Assembly (NCBI RefSeq): GCF_030272615.1
Contig: NC_081408.1
Location: 613,020,977 to 613,084,976 of the forward strand
DNA length: 64,000 nt
Source of the DNA: Cryptomeria japonica
Lineage: Eukaryota > Streptophyta > Pinopsida > Cupressales > Cupressaceae
Reading direction: 5' to 3'
Shown piece after piece: positions 23,995 through 35,460 of the stretch. Under the pieces are notes generated by a model that saw only the letters and a program-made list of their open reading frames with translations, was not told the origin of the DNA and did no database searches. The position numbers and the translations under genes are program-made. Numbering within the stretch: the stretch's first letter is position 1; every line of letters starts with the position of its first letter.

Positions 23995-24775
23995 AGGGTT
24001 TCATAATTATTCGAAAGCCCTTTTTTATTTATCATTTTATTTTATGGGTGGGTTGTTAAATGGTTCTCTCTATTTATAATGCCACAATAATTACAAAGTG
24101 CAAAAAAAATTGATTATTGTTCATAATTATTCGAAACTCATTCATTATTTATCATTTTATTTTATGGGTGCGTTGTTCAATGGCAATTCTCTGTTTATAA
24201 TGCCAAAATAATTACAGAGAGTGCAAAAAAAATTGATTATTGTTGATAATTATTCAAAACCCCTTCATTATTTATCATTTTTTTATGAGTGAGCTGTTAA
24301 ATGGTGTCTCTCTATTTATATTGCCAAAATAATTATAAAGAATGTAAAAAAAAAATGATTATTGTTGATAATTATTCGAAACCCCTTCATTATTTATCAT
24401 TTTTTTTATGGGTCGGCTGTTAAATGGCGTCTCTCTATTTATAATGCCAAAATAATTACAGAGAATGCAAAAAAAAATGATTATTGTTCATAATTATTCT
24501 CTTTTTAATTTCAATGCTCTGTTACAGTTTAATAATGTTGAAATCCTTATAGTATAATAATGTCGAAATCCTCACAGAGAATGGCAAAAAAAATATGATT
24601 ATCTATTTGTTTTATTCAAAATCCCTTCATTATTTATCATTTCATTTTATGGGTGCGCTGTTAAATGGTGTCTCTCTGTTTATAATGCCAAAATAATTAC
24701 AGAGAATGCAAAAAAAAATGATTATTGTTCATAATTATTCGAAACCCCTTCATTATTTATCATTACAATAATGTG
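23995..24775 (+). repeat. Tandem repeat, unit about 120 bp
   Basis: About six copies of a unit containing 'ATAATTATTCGAAACCCC', 'TTCATTATTTATCATT' and 'ATAATGCCAAAATAATTA'. Copies begin near 24001, 24121, 24245, 24366, 24490 and 24729. Inverted single copies lie in the right arm at about 32765-32930. This shows the two arms are related. Confidence 0.85.
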
Positions 24776-24799
24776 TATACTTGATGTTGGCTATAAGGT

Positions 24800-24886
24800 G
24801 GTTGTCCTCATATATATATAGATATATACATGTATATATATACATATACATATATACATACATACATGTATATATACATATATATT

Positions 24887-24928
<42 letters not shown>

Positions 24929-25066
24929 GTATCTATATGTGTATATACACACACATATATATAGATGCATATATATACACACATATATACATATATGTAT
25001 GTGTATATATATACACATATATATGTATATACGTGTGTGTGTGTTATTGTCGACATATATACATAC

Positions 25067-25104
<38 letters not shown>

Positions 25105-25357
25105 GTGTATATATGTGTATATGTATGTGTGTATATATATGTGTGTGTGTGTGTACATACACATGTATGTATATGTGTATATACATACACATGTATGTAT
25201 ATATATACATATATGTGTATGTATATACACACATATATACATAAATGTGTATATATATACATGTATGTATATATAGATGTATATATATGTATGTATGTAT
25301 ATATGTATGTATATGTGTATATATGTATGTATGTATATATGTATATATATGTATGTG

Positions 25358-25388
<31 letters not shown>

Positions 25389-25390
25389 AA
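24800..25390. repeat. (TA/CA/TG) composite microsatellite
   Basis: Nearly 600 bp of TATA, TACA, TGTA and CA/TG dinucleotide runs. Long open frames cross it on both strands, with products made only of Tyr, Ile, His, Thr, Val and Cys. They are artefacts of repeat periodicity, not genes. Confidence 0.95.
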
Positions 25391-25634
25391 TATTATACTC
25401 ACTATAAATAATATTATCAGGCATACACTATATAACTTCCAATAAATTTCATATGAGAAATACAACATCATTCAATTATTAGTCATTTGAGAAATGAATC
25501 TGCATCTTAATACAATATCAACAATATCTAGTTTTTAATCACATCACAGTTACATCTTTCACTCCTACATCTTGTGCTTTTAGTTTCTCTCCTTGATATA
25601 TAATGTCTCAAGTTTTGTACCTATATGGTTATTG
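25391..25634 (+). repeat. Left-arm segment repeated inverted in the right arm
   Basis: This segment ('CAACATCATTCAATTATTAGTC', then 'CAGTTACATCTTTCACTCC') is matched in reverse complement at about 32285-32530. A related copy of its end recurs at 25875-26005 and, inverted, at about 32090-32215. Confidence 0.75.
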
Positions 25635-25635
25635 T

Positions 25636-25674
<39 letters not shown>

Positions 25675-26021
25675 GACATCACCATTTTATTTTGTTTAAA
25701 GATGTTCAATGATGGATTTGTACTCATTGGTATCTGCATAAATTGATTTGTTTTTTCATCATTTATCTCAATGGCATTGAGGGTTTCATTTCAATGGTCT
25801 GTCTCTGTATATATTTATACAGGCACACACAGTAGCATTTTTATTTTGTTGAAAGATGTTCAATGATGAAATTGTTCAGTATCTAATAGAATATCAACAA
25901 TATCTAGTTTTCAATCACATCACAGTTACATATTTTACTCCTGCATCCCATGCTTTTAGTTTGTCTCCTTGTTATATACAGTTTCAAGTTCTATGCCTAT
26001 CTGGTTATTGTCCATATCTAT

Positions 26022-26088
<67 letters not shown>

Positions 26089-26220
26089 TATGTATATATA
26101 TACATGTGTACATGTATGTACATATACATGTATATGTATGCGTATATGTGTATATATATACATGTATATGTATATGTATATATATTCATGTATATGTATA
26201 CATGTATAAACACACACAAT
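25635..26220. repeat. (CA)n microsatellites and copied spacer
   Basis: (CA)n runs lie at about 25637-25670 and 26022-26084, the second followed by TA/TG-rich repeats to 26215. Between them, at about 25680-25800, is a unique phrase containing 'TTTGTTTAAAGATGTTCAATGATGG'. It recurs at 25845-25870 and 27570-27690 and, inverted, near 31950-32060. Confidence 0.85.
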
Positions 26221-26334
26221 AGTATAATATGTTCTATAATGATGGTTGTTTCGAGTTTTGTGGCTATATGGTTATTGTTTATATAAATGTGTATATGTAT
26301 ATGGACAATAACCATATAGCTACAAAACTTGTTG

Positions 26335-26640
26335 ATTAGTCAGTAAATTCCTTATTCAAGGGCGCTCATTCAGATTGGTACACACTGAATAACAAAATTC
26401 CTTCTGCAATCAATGTTAAATGTTATAAATCTTTCAATTTAAATTATACTGTTTTCAATAAACCAACATTTCTTTCAATATAGTCACTGTAAATGATATT
26501 AACAACCATATTGGATGTCTAATGATGGTTTATGCTCCTTCCCGTGGCTGCATTATGCTTTGTATATTGATGATTTCTTTGTATGCGATTTACAGTTTCA
26601 TTTCAATGCTCTCTTATAGTTTAATGTGCCTATATGATTA
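26335..26640 (+). repeat. Left-arm segment repeated inverted in the right arm
   Basis: Phrases such as 'TTTCTTTCAATATAGTCACTGTAAATG' and 'GCATTATGCTTTGTATATTGATG' recur in reverse complement at about 33135-33425. In the left arm this block lies before the 36-bp minisatellite. In the right arm its neighbours are in a different order, so the arms are rearranged. Confidence 0.75.
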
Positions 26641-26644
26641 TTGA

Positions 26645-26720
26645 CCACACACGCACAGGCACAGGCACACGCACATGCACATGCACACGCATACGTACAT
26701 GCGTGTGTGTGCGTGTGTGT

Positions 26721-26784
<64 letters not shown>

Positions 26785-26875
26785 CGTGCGTGTGTGTACG
26801 TGCGTGCACACGTGTGTGTATGTGTGTGTGTGTGTGTGCGCGCGCGCGTGCGTGCGTGTGTGTAGACACACATGA
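26645..26875. repeat. (CA/TG/CG) microsatellite
   Basis: Mixed CA, TG and CG dinucleotide runs. Frames on both strands translate to His/Thr/Arg/Ala or Val/Cys repeats and are not genes. The alternating purine-pyrimidine sequence with CG runs could adopt Z-DNA, which is inference. Confidence 0.95.
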
Positions 26876-26961
26876 TAGCATTATTTTTTGTTCAAAGGTT
26901 TTCAATGATGGATTTGTACTCATTCATTGGTACATGCAGAAATGGATTTTATTTTTAATCA

Positions 26962-27540
26962 TTATAGTGTGAACTTGACTCCACTTTCTTTGCTTCATTA
27001 TAGTGTGAACTTGACTCCAAATTATTTGCTTCATTATAGTGTGAACTTCACTCTAATTTTTTTGCTTCATTATAGTGTGAACTTGACTTATTATAGTGTG
27101 AACTTGACTTATTATAGTGTGAACTTGACTCAACTTTCTTTGCTTCATTATAATGTGAACTTAAGGGTTTATAGTGTGAACTTGACTCCAAATTATTTGC
27201 TTCATTATATTGTGAACTTGACTCCAATTTTTTTGCTTCATTATAGTGTGAACTTGACTCAACTTTCTTTGCTTCATTATAATGTGAACTTGAGGGTTTA
27301 TAGTGTAAACTTGACTCCAAATTATTTGCTTCATTATAGTGTGAACTTGACTCATTAGAGTGTGAACTCGATTTAAGTTTCTTTGCTTCATTATAGTGTG
27401 AACTTGAGGGCTTATAGTGTCAACTTGACTCCACATTATTTGTTTCATTATAGTGTGAATTTGACTCATTATATTGTGAACTTGACTCCACTTTCTTTTG
27501 ATCTTTATAGTGTGAACTTGACTCATTTATATTTACATAT
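26962..27540 (+). repeat. Minisatellite, unit about 36 bp
   Basis: About 18 full or partial copies of a unit built on 'TTCATTATAGTGTGAACTTG' plus 'ACTCCAAATTATTTGC' or variants. The unit is often an exact multiple of three, so an open frame (26927-27358) crosses it and translates to a 12-residue '[11 protein letters not shown]'-like repeat. I do not consider it a gene. Isolated copies lie at about 27737-27770 and, inverted, at about 33075-33130. Confidence 0.9.
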
Positions 27541-27839
27541 ATGCGTATGTACATATATATAGACAACACCATTTTATTTTGTTCAAAGATGTACAATGAT
27601 GGATTTGTTCTCATTGGTATCTGCAAATATTGATTTGTTTTTCATCATTTATCTCAATGGCATTAAGGGTTTCATTTCAATGATCTATCTCTGTATATAT
27701 TTTTATATAGGCACACACACACATACATATATATAGTGTGAACTTGACTCATTATAGTGCGAACAATTCAAAGCATAGAAGAAAACTAAACAATTCGAAG
27801 CAATGGAGGATTGCATATTTAATATGACATGACCGGCTG

Positions 27840-28005
27840 TTTCCCACAAAAAATCAAATTTGAAAATAGCTAGCTACCACAATCGAATACATTGCACATT
27901 CGAATTATATTATAAGACAAAATTTTCCATGTCACTTTCATTACAATCCAATTCATTGCATATTTTTGAGTTCTGCAAATTCCCTTTGCACATTCCTTAT
28001 GTAAC
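27840..28005 (+). repeat. Inverted-repeat segment of the pogo-like element
   Basis: Closely matched in reverse complement by about 33425-33580, with 'AAATAGCTAGCTACCACAATC' and 'TTGCACATTCGAATTATATTATAAG' recognisable. This is the best conserved pairing between the arms. Confidence 0.85.
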
Positions 28006-28229
28006 TATTTGTTTGCAATATGTATGTATGTATGTGTGCATATGTGCAATTCTATGTACATGTGCATATGTATGTAGGTGGATATGTATATGTATGTACT
28101 TATACATTTGAATATGTATGTATGAATGTGTAAGGATTGTATGCATGTTGTCAAATGTTAAAGACGGTCAAAAAGTTATTCTGCATTCAATAATGTATGG
28201 ATGATTTGTCGTGACAACGTTATGCTACC

Positions 28230-28530
28230 CCCAATTATTACATTTTTTTGCAGGCGTGCTAGAGCATCGAGGGAAGAACCATACTTGTGGAAGATCATCA
28301 TATCAATGTAAATGTGTTTATTAACACACTTCAATTCTTTGGAGATTATGTCTTTAATTCTTACATTTTATATTAACTTGTGTAGATATCTTAGGTAGTT
28401 ATGCATTTCTTATTAAATGTGTTTCTTAACACACTTTAGTTTGTTTTGCATTTTGTTGTGATTGTTATGGCAGGCAATTACAAACATGATAAGGAGTCAC
28501 TATGTCGAAGAAAACAAGCCTTCCTCTCAG
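28230..28530 (+). other. Two exon-like blocks, possibly captured sequence
   Basis: After 'TTTTTTTGCAG' (ending near 28252) an open block reads 'RARASREEPYLWKIIIS' and runs into GTAAAT near 28310. After 'GTTATGGCAG' (ending near 28475) a second block reads 'AITNMIRSHYVEENKPSSQ' and ends at CAG|GTAAAG near 28534. The acceptor-exon-donor grammar is good, but the exons are short and I recognise no family. It may be a fragment of a host gene or of a second transposon ORF. Confidence 0.25.
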
Positions 28531-28663
28531 GTAAAGTCAATATGACTTTACTTTGGCAATGATCTAGTAGACAATGCAATTTGTGATTTGTTTATGTTTC
28601 AATCATCTCTTTTTAGGACTTTAATTTGTTTCAATTTCAACACTTATATGCCTATATTGTTGT

Positions 28664-28664
28664 G

Positions 28665-28710
<46 letters not shown>
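28664..28710. repeat. (TA)n microsatellite
   Basis: About 20 TA units. It lies next to a minus-strand frame (28711-28934) with a 'CPNCKK' pair of cysteines, which I could not assign to any family. Confidence 0.9.
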
Positions 28711-28712
<2 letters not shown>

Positions 28713-28957
28713 ATCAAAAGGAAGTGCCCCATTTGCAAAAAAAAAATAAGACAAAGAATTGCTTAATAGTGACTTATTAGATATTTTGGTAGATACTGCC
28801 AACAAGTAAAACTTGGTAGCTAACAAGATATCTTGTAAGGCACTAGAAAATAATTCTTTGTCTGGTGCCTTTTTACAATTAGGACACTTCCTTTTATCAT
28901 TTCGATGCAATGACCTAGTAGACATATTAGACACTGCAATTTATATATGATGACTGC

Positions 28958-29104
28958 AATTTGAACACTTATAAGTGTTCAAATTTCTCACTATCAAAAG
29001 AGGACATCTCAATGGGATCTGAATACAAATGCCACTCATATGGCCTTTTTGATAGTGAGCAATTTGAACAGTGATGTGGCCTCTTTTGATAGTGAGAAAT
29101 TCTA
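28958..29104. repeat. Perfect 28-bp palindrome and flanking inverted repeat
   Basis: 28958-28985 is its own reverse complement (half-site AATTTGAACACTTA). Beside it, 'CTCACTATCAAAAGAGG' at 28987-29003 is repeated inverted as 'CCTCTTTTGATAGTGAG' near 29080-29096. A third related 'TTTTTGATAGTGAGCAATTTG' lies near 29046. Together they can form a large stem-loop. Confidence 0.8.
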
Positions 29105-29365
29105 TAATCACATAAAAAAAAACATATGAGTTTTATAACAACACCATCAATTCATTGGAATATTCATCTGAGATATCTAAAAACAATAGAGTTCTGAAAA
29201 TATTACAAAATATGGTAGTATGTCATTCTATAATCACATCACAGTTATATCGAAACTCAAAAATTTCTCTTCAGAAGGCTCACAAAATATAATTGATCAC
29301 ATACTCGATCAATTATCCATATGGGTATTAAATGGAGGAGGTGTCACAAATCCAACCCCAACAGA

Positions 29366-31854
29366 CTATGGCCTACTAGGGTATGGCCCAACAACAATGT
29401 TTTCTTGGCTTGGAGGGGTTTGTAGGCAACTTTCTATTTGAGCAAGCAATGTCTGGTTTACGCCTAAAGTAAGTTGCATGGTGTCTGAGCATCTAGGTGC
29501 AGTCCCAACTTGCATAGTATTAATAGCTGCAAAGGCTGGGGACAAGAGGTTCATCATTTCCATGAGAATTGGGTGTCGGATGGGTAGATGTTCTGTGACT
29601 GTGGCCACATCTTTCGTCCTCTTTACATGCTTGGCTGCCTTCCTCGCCTTCTCAAGATTTGCTTCTAGATCTTTCTTTGCCTTCTCTTATCTTTGAATGA
29701 ACTTCTCTTGGGAATCCTGTAATTTTTGGCCTGTTTTTCCACCCTCATAGCCTCCTTTTCTATCGCTTCTGCTTCATGTTGTGCCTTCCTTTGTCTCTTT
29801 TGTTCTTTCTTTCGTTCTGCCAATTCCTCATCTCTTTTCCTTTCAACCTCTTTATCTTTTTCCATTTGAATGTACTCATTAGATGTCAAGATCTATGATT
29901 GGCGACTAAGATGTAGCACCCCTTTTCTACCTCCACATGAAGATTGATTAATTCTCTGCACTGGAAGTCTTCAAAATCTGGTGATTTTCCTTGGCACTTG
30001 CTGCCCATCCTCTTGTGTACATGGCACAAACTCAGGTTCATCTTCACTTATGTCAGTTTTATCTTCGCAATCAACACCATCTTGTTGCTCCCAGTTGACT
30101 GCATTGGTGAAGTAATGTGTCACATCTGCTGGATCAATTTGTGGTAGACTTGGCATGGAAAGGGTTACATCATCACAGTTGGCTGCTTCTTGGGTCTAGT
30201 CTGGTATGACAGCTTGTGTTGGCAAAGACATGTCTGTTGATGTACTTTCCAAACCCTCATTTGGCTGGCTGGTTTGTGGGGATAGACCTGGCTCGGTAGT
30301 TTGTGGTGTCAAACTTGTACCCTCAACTGTTGCTTGTGTTCCGCTATGGTGTTCTATAAAATATTGAATGTCTTCCTCATTAAAACCAACCAACTGCAAG
30401 CAATATTTCGCTGGCATATACTCTGGTTCTTCATCTCTTGAAGTGGTATCATGTTCTGTTCCAACAATTGGTTGTATATCAACCGCAACCTCAAATGCCT
30501 CACTTGGCCTCATATCATTTTGCAATGCAGATCAGTTAAGTGGCCAAATCCCTATCCTACGAAAGTCATTGATTATATTAGCCGGTGTCAATGCTTGGGC
30601 AAAGGCCTTGCTTGCAAGAGTTGCCAACTCCTCCCTTCCAATTTCAATTTGTGGGTACTTTGACATCCATATACTCCTCTATTGTTTGAAATATTTCTTG
30701 AAAGGTGAGAATACATAAACATCAAGTGGCTGCAGTTTGTGGCTTGTATGAGCATGAATGGTTACCAAATCTATACCTATATGCCTTGCTTCTTCAATTG
30801 TCTTGAAGGCTACATGGCTGCCATGACCGTTGAAGATTAGTAGGGCCCTACGTGAAGGTGAAACTCCATCAGGGACTGAACATGCAAAATATTTCAACCA
30901 ATTTAAGAACAACTCCTTTGTCATCCATGCATGTTTTTGGATTGCCATGCATTCTCCTAGCTCACAGTTTGCAATGTCGTTTCAGATATGCCTCTTAGAT
31001 TTGAGCAAATAAAATCTAGAAATGCTGAAACCACATGAACTAACACATGTCAAAATAGTAATCCACTCTCTACTCTTATAAATTAGGTGTGGTACACACC
31101 TCTAGCCCAATTTGGCTATCACTCTCATTCCACAATTCCTCCAATCTTGCACACTAGTCTCATCACAATTCCAAATCCGACTGCTACCATACTGATTGAG
31201 GTTGTACATTACCTCCAAGTTGTCATAGAAAGAGGCAACAATACAAGGTCGAAGCATAATAGCCCTATCAAAGTCCACTCCTTTTGTTGTTCTCATCATT
31301 AGATCAGGGTGCCTTCGTCTAAAACCTACCCACCATGACCTCCCTGACATCCCATTTTTAAATGGATTAGGCCTATTTTCGCAAATTTGGGCAACAATTG
31401 ATTGAAGTTGACTGATTTGGAGACCGTAACCAATTTCAACCATGTTCTTGCACCATTGGACAACTTCATCCTCCTCCTCTGCTGATAAAATGGTGCATGA
31501 ACCCCTCACAGTCGTGGTTGTGGCTCCCATCAGCCATGCCCTCAAAGAGGCAATGGGGATACCATACTTCATTGATGTGCCTTTAATAGACATGTGCTTG
31601 TCTTCTATGCATGATATTGCTTCTTTCATGTAAGATATGCTCCATTTTGGTTTGGCCACCTATACAACAGTAGTATTATAGGTTGTAGTAGAATGATAAT
31701 CTACAATAGTAGTTTCCACATCAGTTGCATTGTTAGGTGAATGGTCATCTACAACAGGAGTCATTGGGTCTTCATTTTGGACAAAACTATCTCATCAGGG
31801 AAGTGCACCCACAAGTGACTCTAACTGTTTGACGTCTAACACATCTGTTTCCAT
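29366..31854 (-). pseudogene. Pogo/Tigger-like DDE transposase, broken
   Basis: This enzyme would cut and paste the surrounding element in the nucleus. Coding sense starts at the ATG at 31852-31854 and runs in one main direction to the stop at 29366. An N-terminal tail is followed by a psq/CENP-B-type helix-turn-helix (about 31560-31655) and a second CENP-B-type HTH (about 31330-31500, ending in 'WWVGFRRRHPDL'). The DDE domain follows. The first Asp is present ('WNCDET', 31162-31164). The second is Asn ('LIFNGHGSH', codon 30829-30831). The third Asp is present ('LQPLD', 30721-30723). An acidic tail and a Lys/Glu-rich coiled-coil-like segment (29665-29889) end it. Tandem TGA TGA near 31796, a TAG near 31662, and further stops and frameshifts near 30985-31100, 30530, 30190 and 29930 show it is dead. 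Confidence 0.85.
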
Positions 31855-34149
31855 TTTTACCTGGTGCCATTATGTTCAGTGAACCTGTAACGATAAGGTA
31901 CCAATGATAAAATGCAATTGTGTGTGCCTATATAAATATATATACAAAGATAGATCATTGAAATGAAACCCTCAATGCCATTGAGATAAATGACGAAAAA
32001 GAAATCAATTTCTATAGGTACCAATGAGTACAAATCCATCATTGAACATCTCTGAACATAATAGAATGATACCGTGTCTCTATTTCTGTATACCTGATAA
32101 TATAAACAATAACAATATAGCCACACAAATCAAAACAACCATGCAGCAGTTAAGTATGTAACTGTGATGTGATTGAAAATTGGATATTGGTGATATTCTA
32201 TTAGATAGTGAACAATTACATCATTGAACATCTTTCAACAAAATAAAATGGTGCTCTGTGTGTGTATATATATATATATACACACACACACACATATGTA
32301 CATAACTTGAAACATTATATAACAAGGAGAGAAACTAGAAGCACGAGATGCAGGAGTGAAAGATGTAATTGTGATGTGATTAAAAACTAGATATTGCTGA
32401 TATAGTATTAAGATACAGATTCATTTCTCAAATGACTAATAATTGAATGATGTTGTTGTATTTCTCATATAAAATTTATTGAAAGTAATATTGTTTATGC
32501 TTAATAATATTATATACAATGAGTATATTAACAAATTGAAGGCAGAGCGAACAATGAAAATGCCTCAAAAAATATTCATTTCTCAAAGTTTTTAGGGCAA
32601 TGTAGTTGGTGGCAATTCGTGCCAAGTGGATCATAACGTGTATGTGAGAAGGTTGTTGTATGTCAACAATAACACATATACACACATATGTGTGTGTGGA
32701 CAACAACCTTATAGCAAGTATATAGTCACTGTAAGTAATAGTATCAGACATACACATTATTGTAATGATAAATAATGAAGGGGTTTTGAATAATTATGAA
32801 CAATAATCAATTTTTTTTGCATTCTCTGTAATTATTTTGGCATTATAAATAGAGATGCACCATTTAACAGCGCACCCATAAAATGAAATGATAAATAATG
32901 AAGGGGTTTCGAATAAAACAAATAGATAAGCATTTTTTTTTGCCATTCTCTGTGAGGATTTCGACATTATTATACTGTAAGGATTTCAACATTATTATAC
33001 TGTAAGGATTTCGACATTATTAAATTGTAACAGAGCATTGAAATGAAACCTATATCGCAAAATGAAGCATAGAAAGTGGAGTCAAGTTCGCACTATAATG
33101 AAGCAAAGAAATTGGAGTAAAGTTCACACTATTAATGGACAATAACCATATAGGCACATTAAAATATAAGAGAGCATTGAAATGAAACTGTAAACCACAT
33201 ACAAAGAAATCATCAATAGACAAAGCATAATGCAGCTACAAAGGAGCTAAACCATCATTGGACATCCAATATGGCTGTTAATATTATTTACAGTGACTAT
33301 ATTGAAAGAAATGTTGATTTATTGAAAACAATATAATTTCAATTGAAAGATTTATAGCATTTAACGTTGAATGCAGAGGGAATTTAGTTATTTTGTGTGT
33401 ACCAAGCTGAATGTGCACCCTTGAATAAGGAATGTGCAGAGGGTATTTGCAGAGCTCAGAAATATGCAATGAATTGGATTGTAATGAAAATGACACGGAA
33501 AATTCCGTCTTATAATATAATTCGAATGTGCAATGAATTTGATTGTGGTAGCTAGCTATTTTCAAATTTGAATTTTTGTGGGAAAAGTCGGTCATGTCAA
33601 ATTAAATATGCAGTCCTCCATTGCTTCAAATTGTTCAGTTTTCTTCTATGCTTTGAATGAAACTTGGTTTATTTTATTTGATTTTATGCAAATTCTTGGT
33701 TACTGGAGAGTCTTACACAAGTTGTTGCAAATGTTGGTACCAAATGCAGATCCATTTAATGCATGAAGTTGTGAAGTGATATTTGGAAGAATGTACACTT
33801 GAGTGTCTAAGAAGTCAAAAGTTGATTGTTTTTATGTCATGTAATGCACCAATAGTTGTGCATATGTAAATTGTAATTGGAGTACATTTGTACTTTTTAG
33901 CCACTTGCATAAAGTGGCAAATGTAAACATTAAGTTTTAAAAAAAATAAAAATGTTTATTAATTGTGTAAGTTGTTTTGTATTAAAATAGGAAATGTACC
34001 GGTAGTTGTTTATTTTTTTTACTTTTTTGTTTTCAATTACTAATTCATTTGTGAGCATGTATTGGTGTTGAAATAAATATTTACTGGTATGTTTATATTA
34101 ATGTACTGACAATTTTTTATTTATGTTTTGGGGGTTCAACATGAAAATA
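31855..34149 (-). repeat. Right arm of the pogo-like element
   Basis: Reading outward, blocks match inverted pieces of the left arm: about 31950-32060 with 25680-25800; 32090-32215 with 25875-26005; 32285-32530 with 25391-25634; 32765-32930 with the 120-bp array; 33075-33130 with the 36-bp minisatellite; 33135-33425 with 26335-26640; 33425-33580 with 27840-28005. Most blocks are single-copy here but expanded in tandem on the left. No gene is visible. 33600-34149 is AT-rich. Confidence 0.7.
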
Positions 34150-34196
34150 AGGTGACGGTTATTGGAACTATGTTATCTATTGGTACACTTCCCCTA
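34150..34196 (-). repeat. Right terminal inverted repeat
   Basis: This ends ...CTTCCCC followed by TA and pairs with the left end at 22911-22958. The flank beyond it (34197-34250) resembles, inverted, 23328-23395 and, directly, part of Helitron-like copy 1. Confidence 0.65.
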
Positions 34197-34741
34197 GTTA
34201 AGTCGCATGCGGAGACAACAAAAAAAATTGTCAAAATTCGATGTACCATTTAGAATATGTACACAATAAATAAACAATAAGATTGGAATGATGCCTAAAT
34301 ACCTAAACTTGAAACTAGACTTGTGCTTCTAAAATTTAATATAAAACCCTCCATTAATTTTTTATTTTTTTTCCCATTTTATAATTCTAGGAACAGGCCG
34401 GTTTTATTACACCGAAGGCGTTCCTTATCTGAAGTAGACCAGCTTACTTCTACCATCAGTAGCTCAAAAGTGTCTAAACAAGATGCAAGACGATGAAACC
34501 CATCTGAACCGTGGATTTTCACTATTTTTCATTGGTTGAAACGAAGACACTCGAAGCTGGTTTGACCGCTTAAGTGGCAGCTGTGGGCCCCGTTCCTGTC
34601 GTCAGCATTCGTTCCTATTGCCAGCGCCAGCGTTTGTTCCCGTTCGAACAGTAGTCGTCGTTAAGTTTGAATTTAGTCTATTCCCGCGCGACGTCAAGTG
34701 GATGCCTGTGATGGCTTAAAATAATACTGCTGCTTCACATT

Positions 34742-35460
34742 TTGAACCTAAAACTGTTTTGTAAGAAGCGACAATCGGAGCTTCAAAACCGGTTATGGGC
34801 AATCCATCGAACTATGGAAGAGAGGGGATTATCGTCAGATATTATAATTGGAAATGCTCAGGTAGACATCTCTGCAAAATATGGAAGCATAGACAAGGCA
34901 CGTGAACTGTTTGAGCGATGCCTCAAGGAAATGTTGTTTCGTGGAATGCTTTGATTGCAGGAAATGCAGAAAATGAGTTTGTCCAAAATGATATAGAAAC
35001 ATGCAACCAAATGCGATTGGAAGGAATAAATCTAAACTCTGCAAACTTTTCCAGCATCCTCCCAGCCTGTGCGGAAATGAGAGGTTTGGAACAGGGCATG
35101 GACATCCAAGGATAAACGATAGAGGGATTTACTCAGATGTAGCTGCAATTGATCTGCTAGATGTGTATGCAGAAAGTGTACGCATAGACAAGGCACGCGA
35201 ACTGCTTGACAAAATGCCTCCAAAAATTGTTTGACCGAATGCCAGGATTGTAGGATATGCAAGATGTGGAATCATCGACAAGCCAGGTGAAATGTTTGGC
35301 AGAATGCCTCAAAGAAATATTGTCTCGTGGAACGTCCTGAGTACAGGATATTAACAAAATAGATTTATTGAAAAAGCTTTAGAGACTTTGCAATTGGCAA
35401 TTGGCAGGTTTAAAGCTAGACTTTACAACCTTCCCACTCTATCCCAAAAGGATGGGGAAT
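34742..35460 (+). pseudogene. PPR (pentatricopeptide repeat) protein fragment, broken
   Basis: PPR proteins of the PLS class bind organellar RNA. Several repeat signatures can be read in three frames: 'SDIIIGNAQVDISAKYGSIDKARELF' (about 34833-34911), 'NVVSWNALIAG' (about 34927-34960), 'NSANFSSILPACAEM' (about 35033-35080), then 'IDKARELLDKMP' (about 35188-35218) and 'GRMPQRNIVSWNVL' (about 35296-35335). Frameshifts near 34915 and 35115 and stops near 34952, 35113, 35232 and 35352 make it nonfunctional. No transit peptide or full repeat array remains. It is wholly inside the Helitron-like element, which probably captured it. Confidence 0.8.

Larger units (their letters stand above)
22913..34194. 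mobile_element. Large pogo/Tigger-like DNA transposon remnant
   Basis: The block is bounded by TA at 22911-22912 and 34195-34196, as for Tc1/mariner superfamily insertions. The ends are inverted repeats starting GGGGAAG with about 45 bp of imperfect similarity, including a shared 'GTTCCAATAACCGT'. It encodes a broken DDE transposase on the minus strand (29366-31854). The arms on either side are long inverted repeats of each other with rearranged internal order and heavy simple-sequence expansion, giving an unusual size of about 11.3 kb. A second left-end candidate, TA plus GGGGAAGAGC at 23269-23280, makes the exact left boundary uncertain. Confidence 0.65.

Noticed and set aside
24781-25471. 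Long open frames (up to 226 codons) on both strands
   Set aside because: They cross TA/CA/TG microsatellite and encode only Tyr/Ile/His/Thr or Val/Cys strings; repeat periodicity explains them.
25856-26315. Frames of about 70-119 codons with His-Thr repeats
   Set aside because: They are products of the (CA)n run and its flanks, present in several frames at once.
26598-26972. Open frames with His/Thr/Arg or Val/Cys repeats
   Set aside because: They lie in CA/TG/CG simple sequence; both strands and several frames are open together.
26962-27540. CRISPR-like array of regularly spaced repeats
   Set aside because: Units are directly adjacent with no unique spacers, and the context is a plant transposon; it is a minisatellite.
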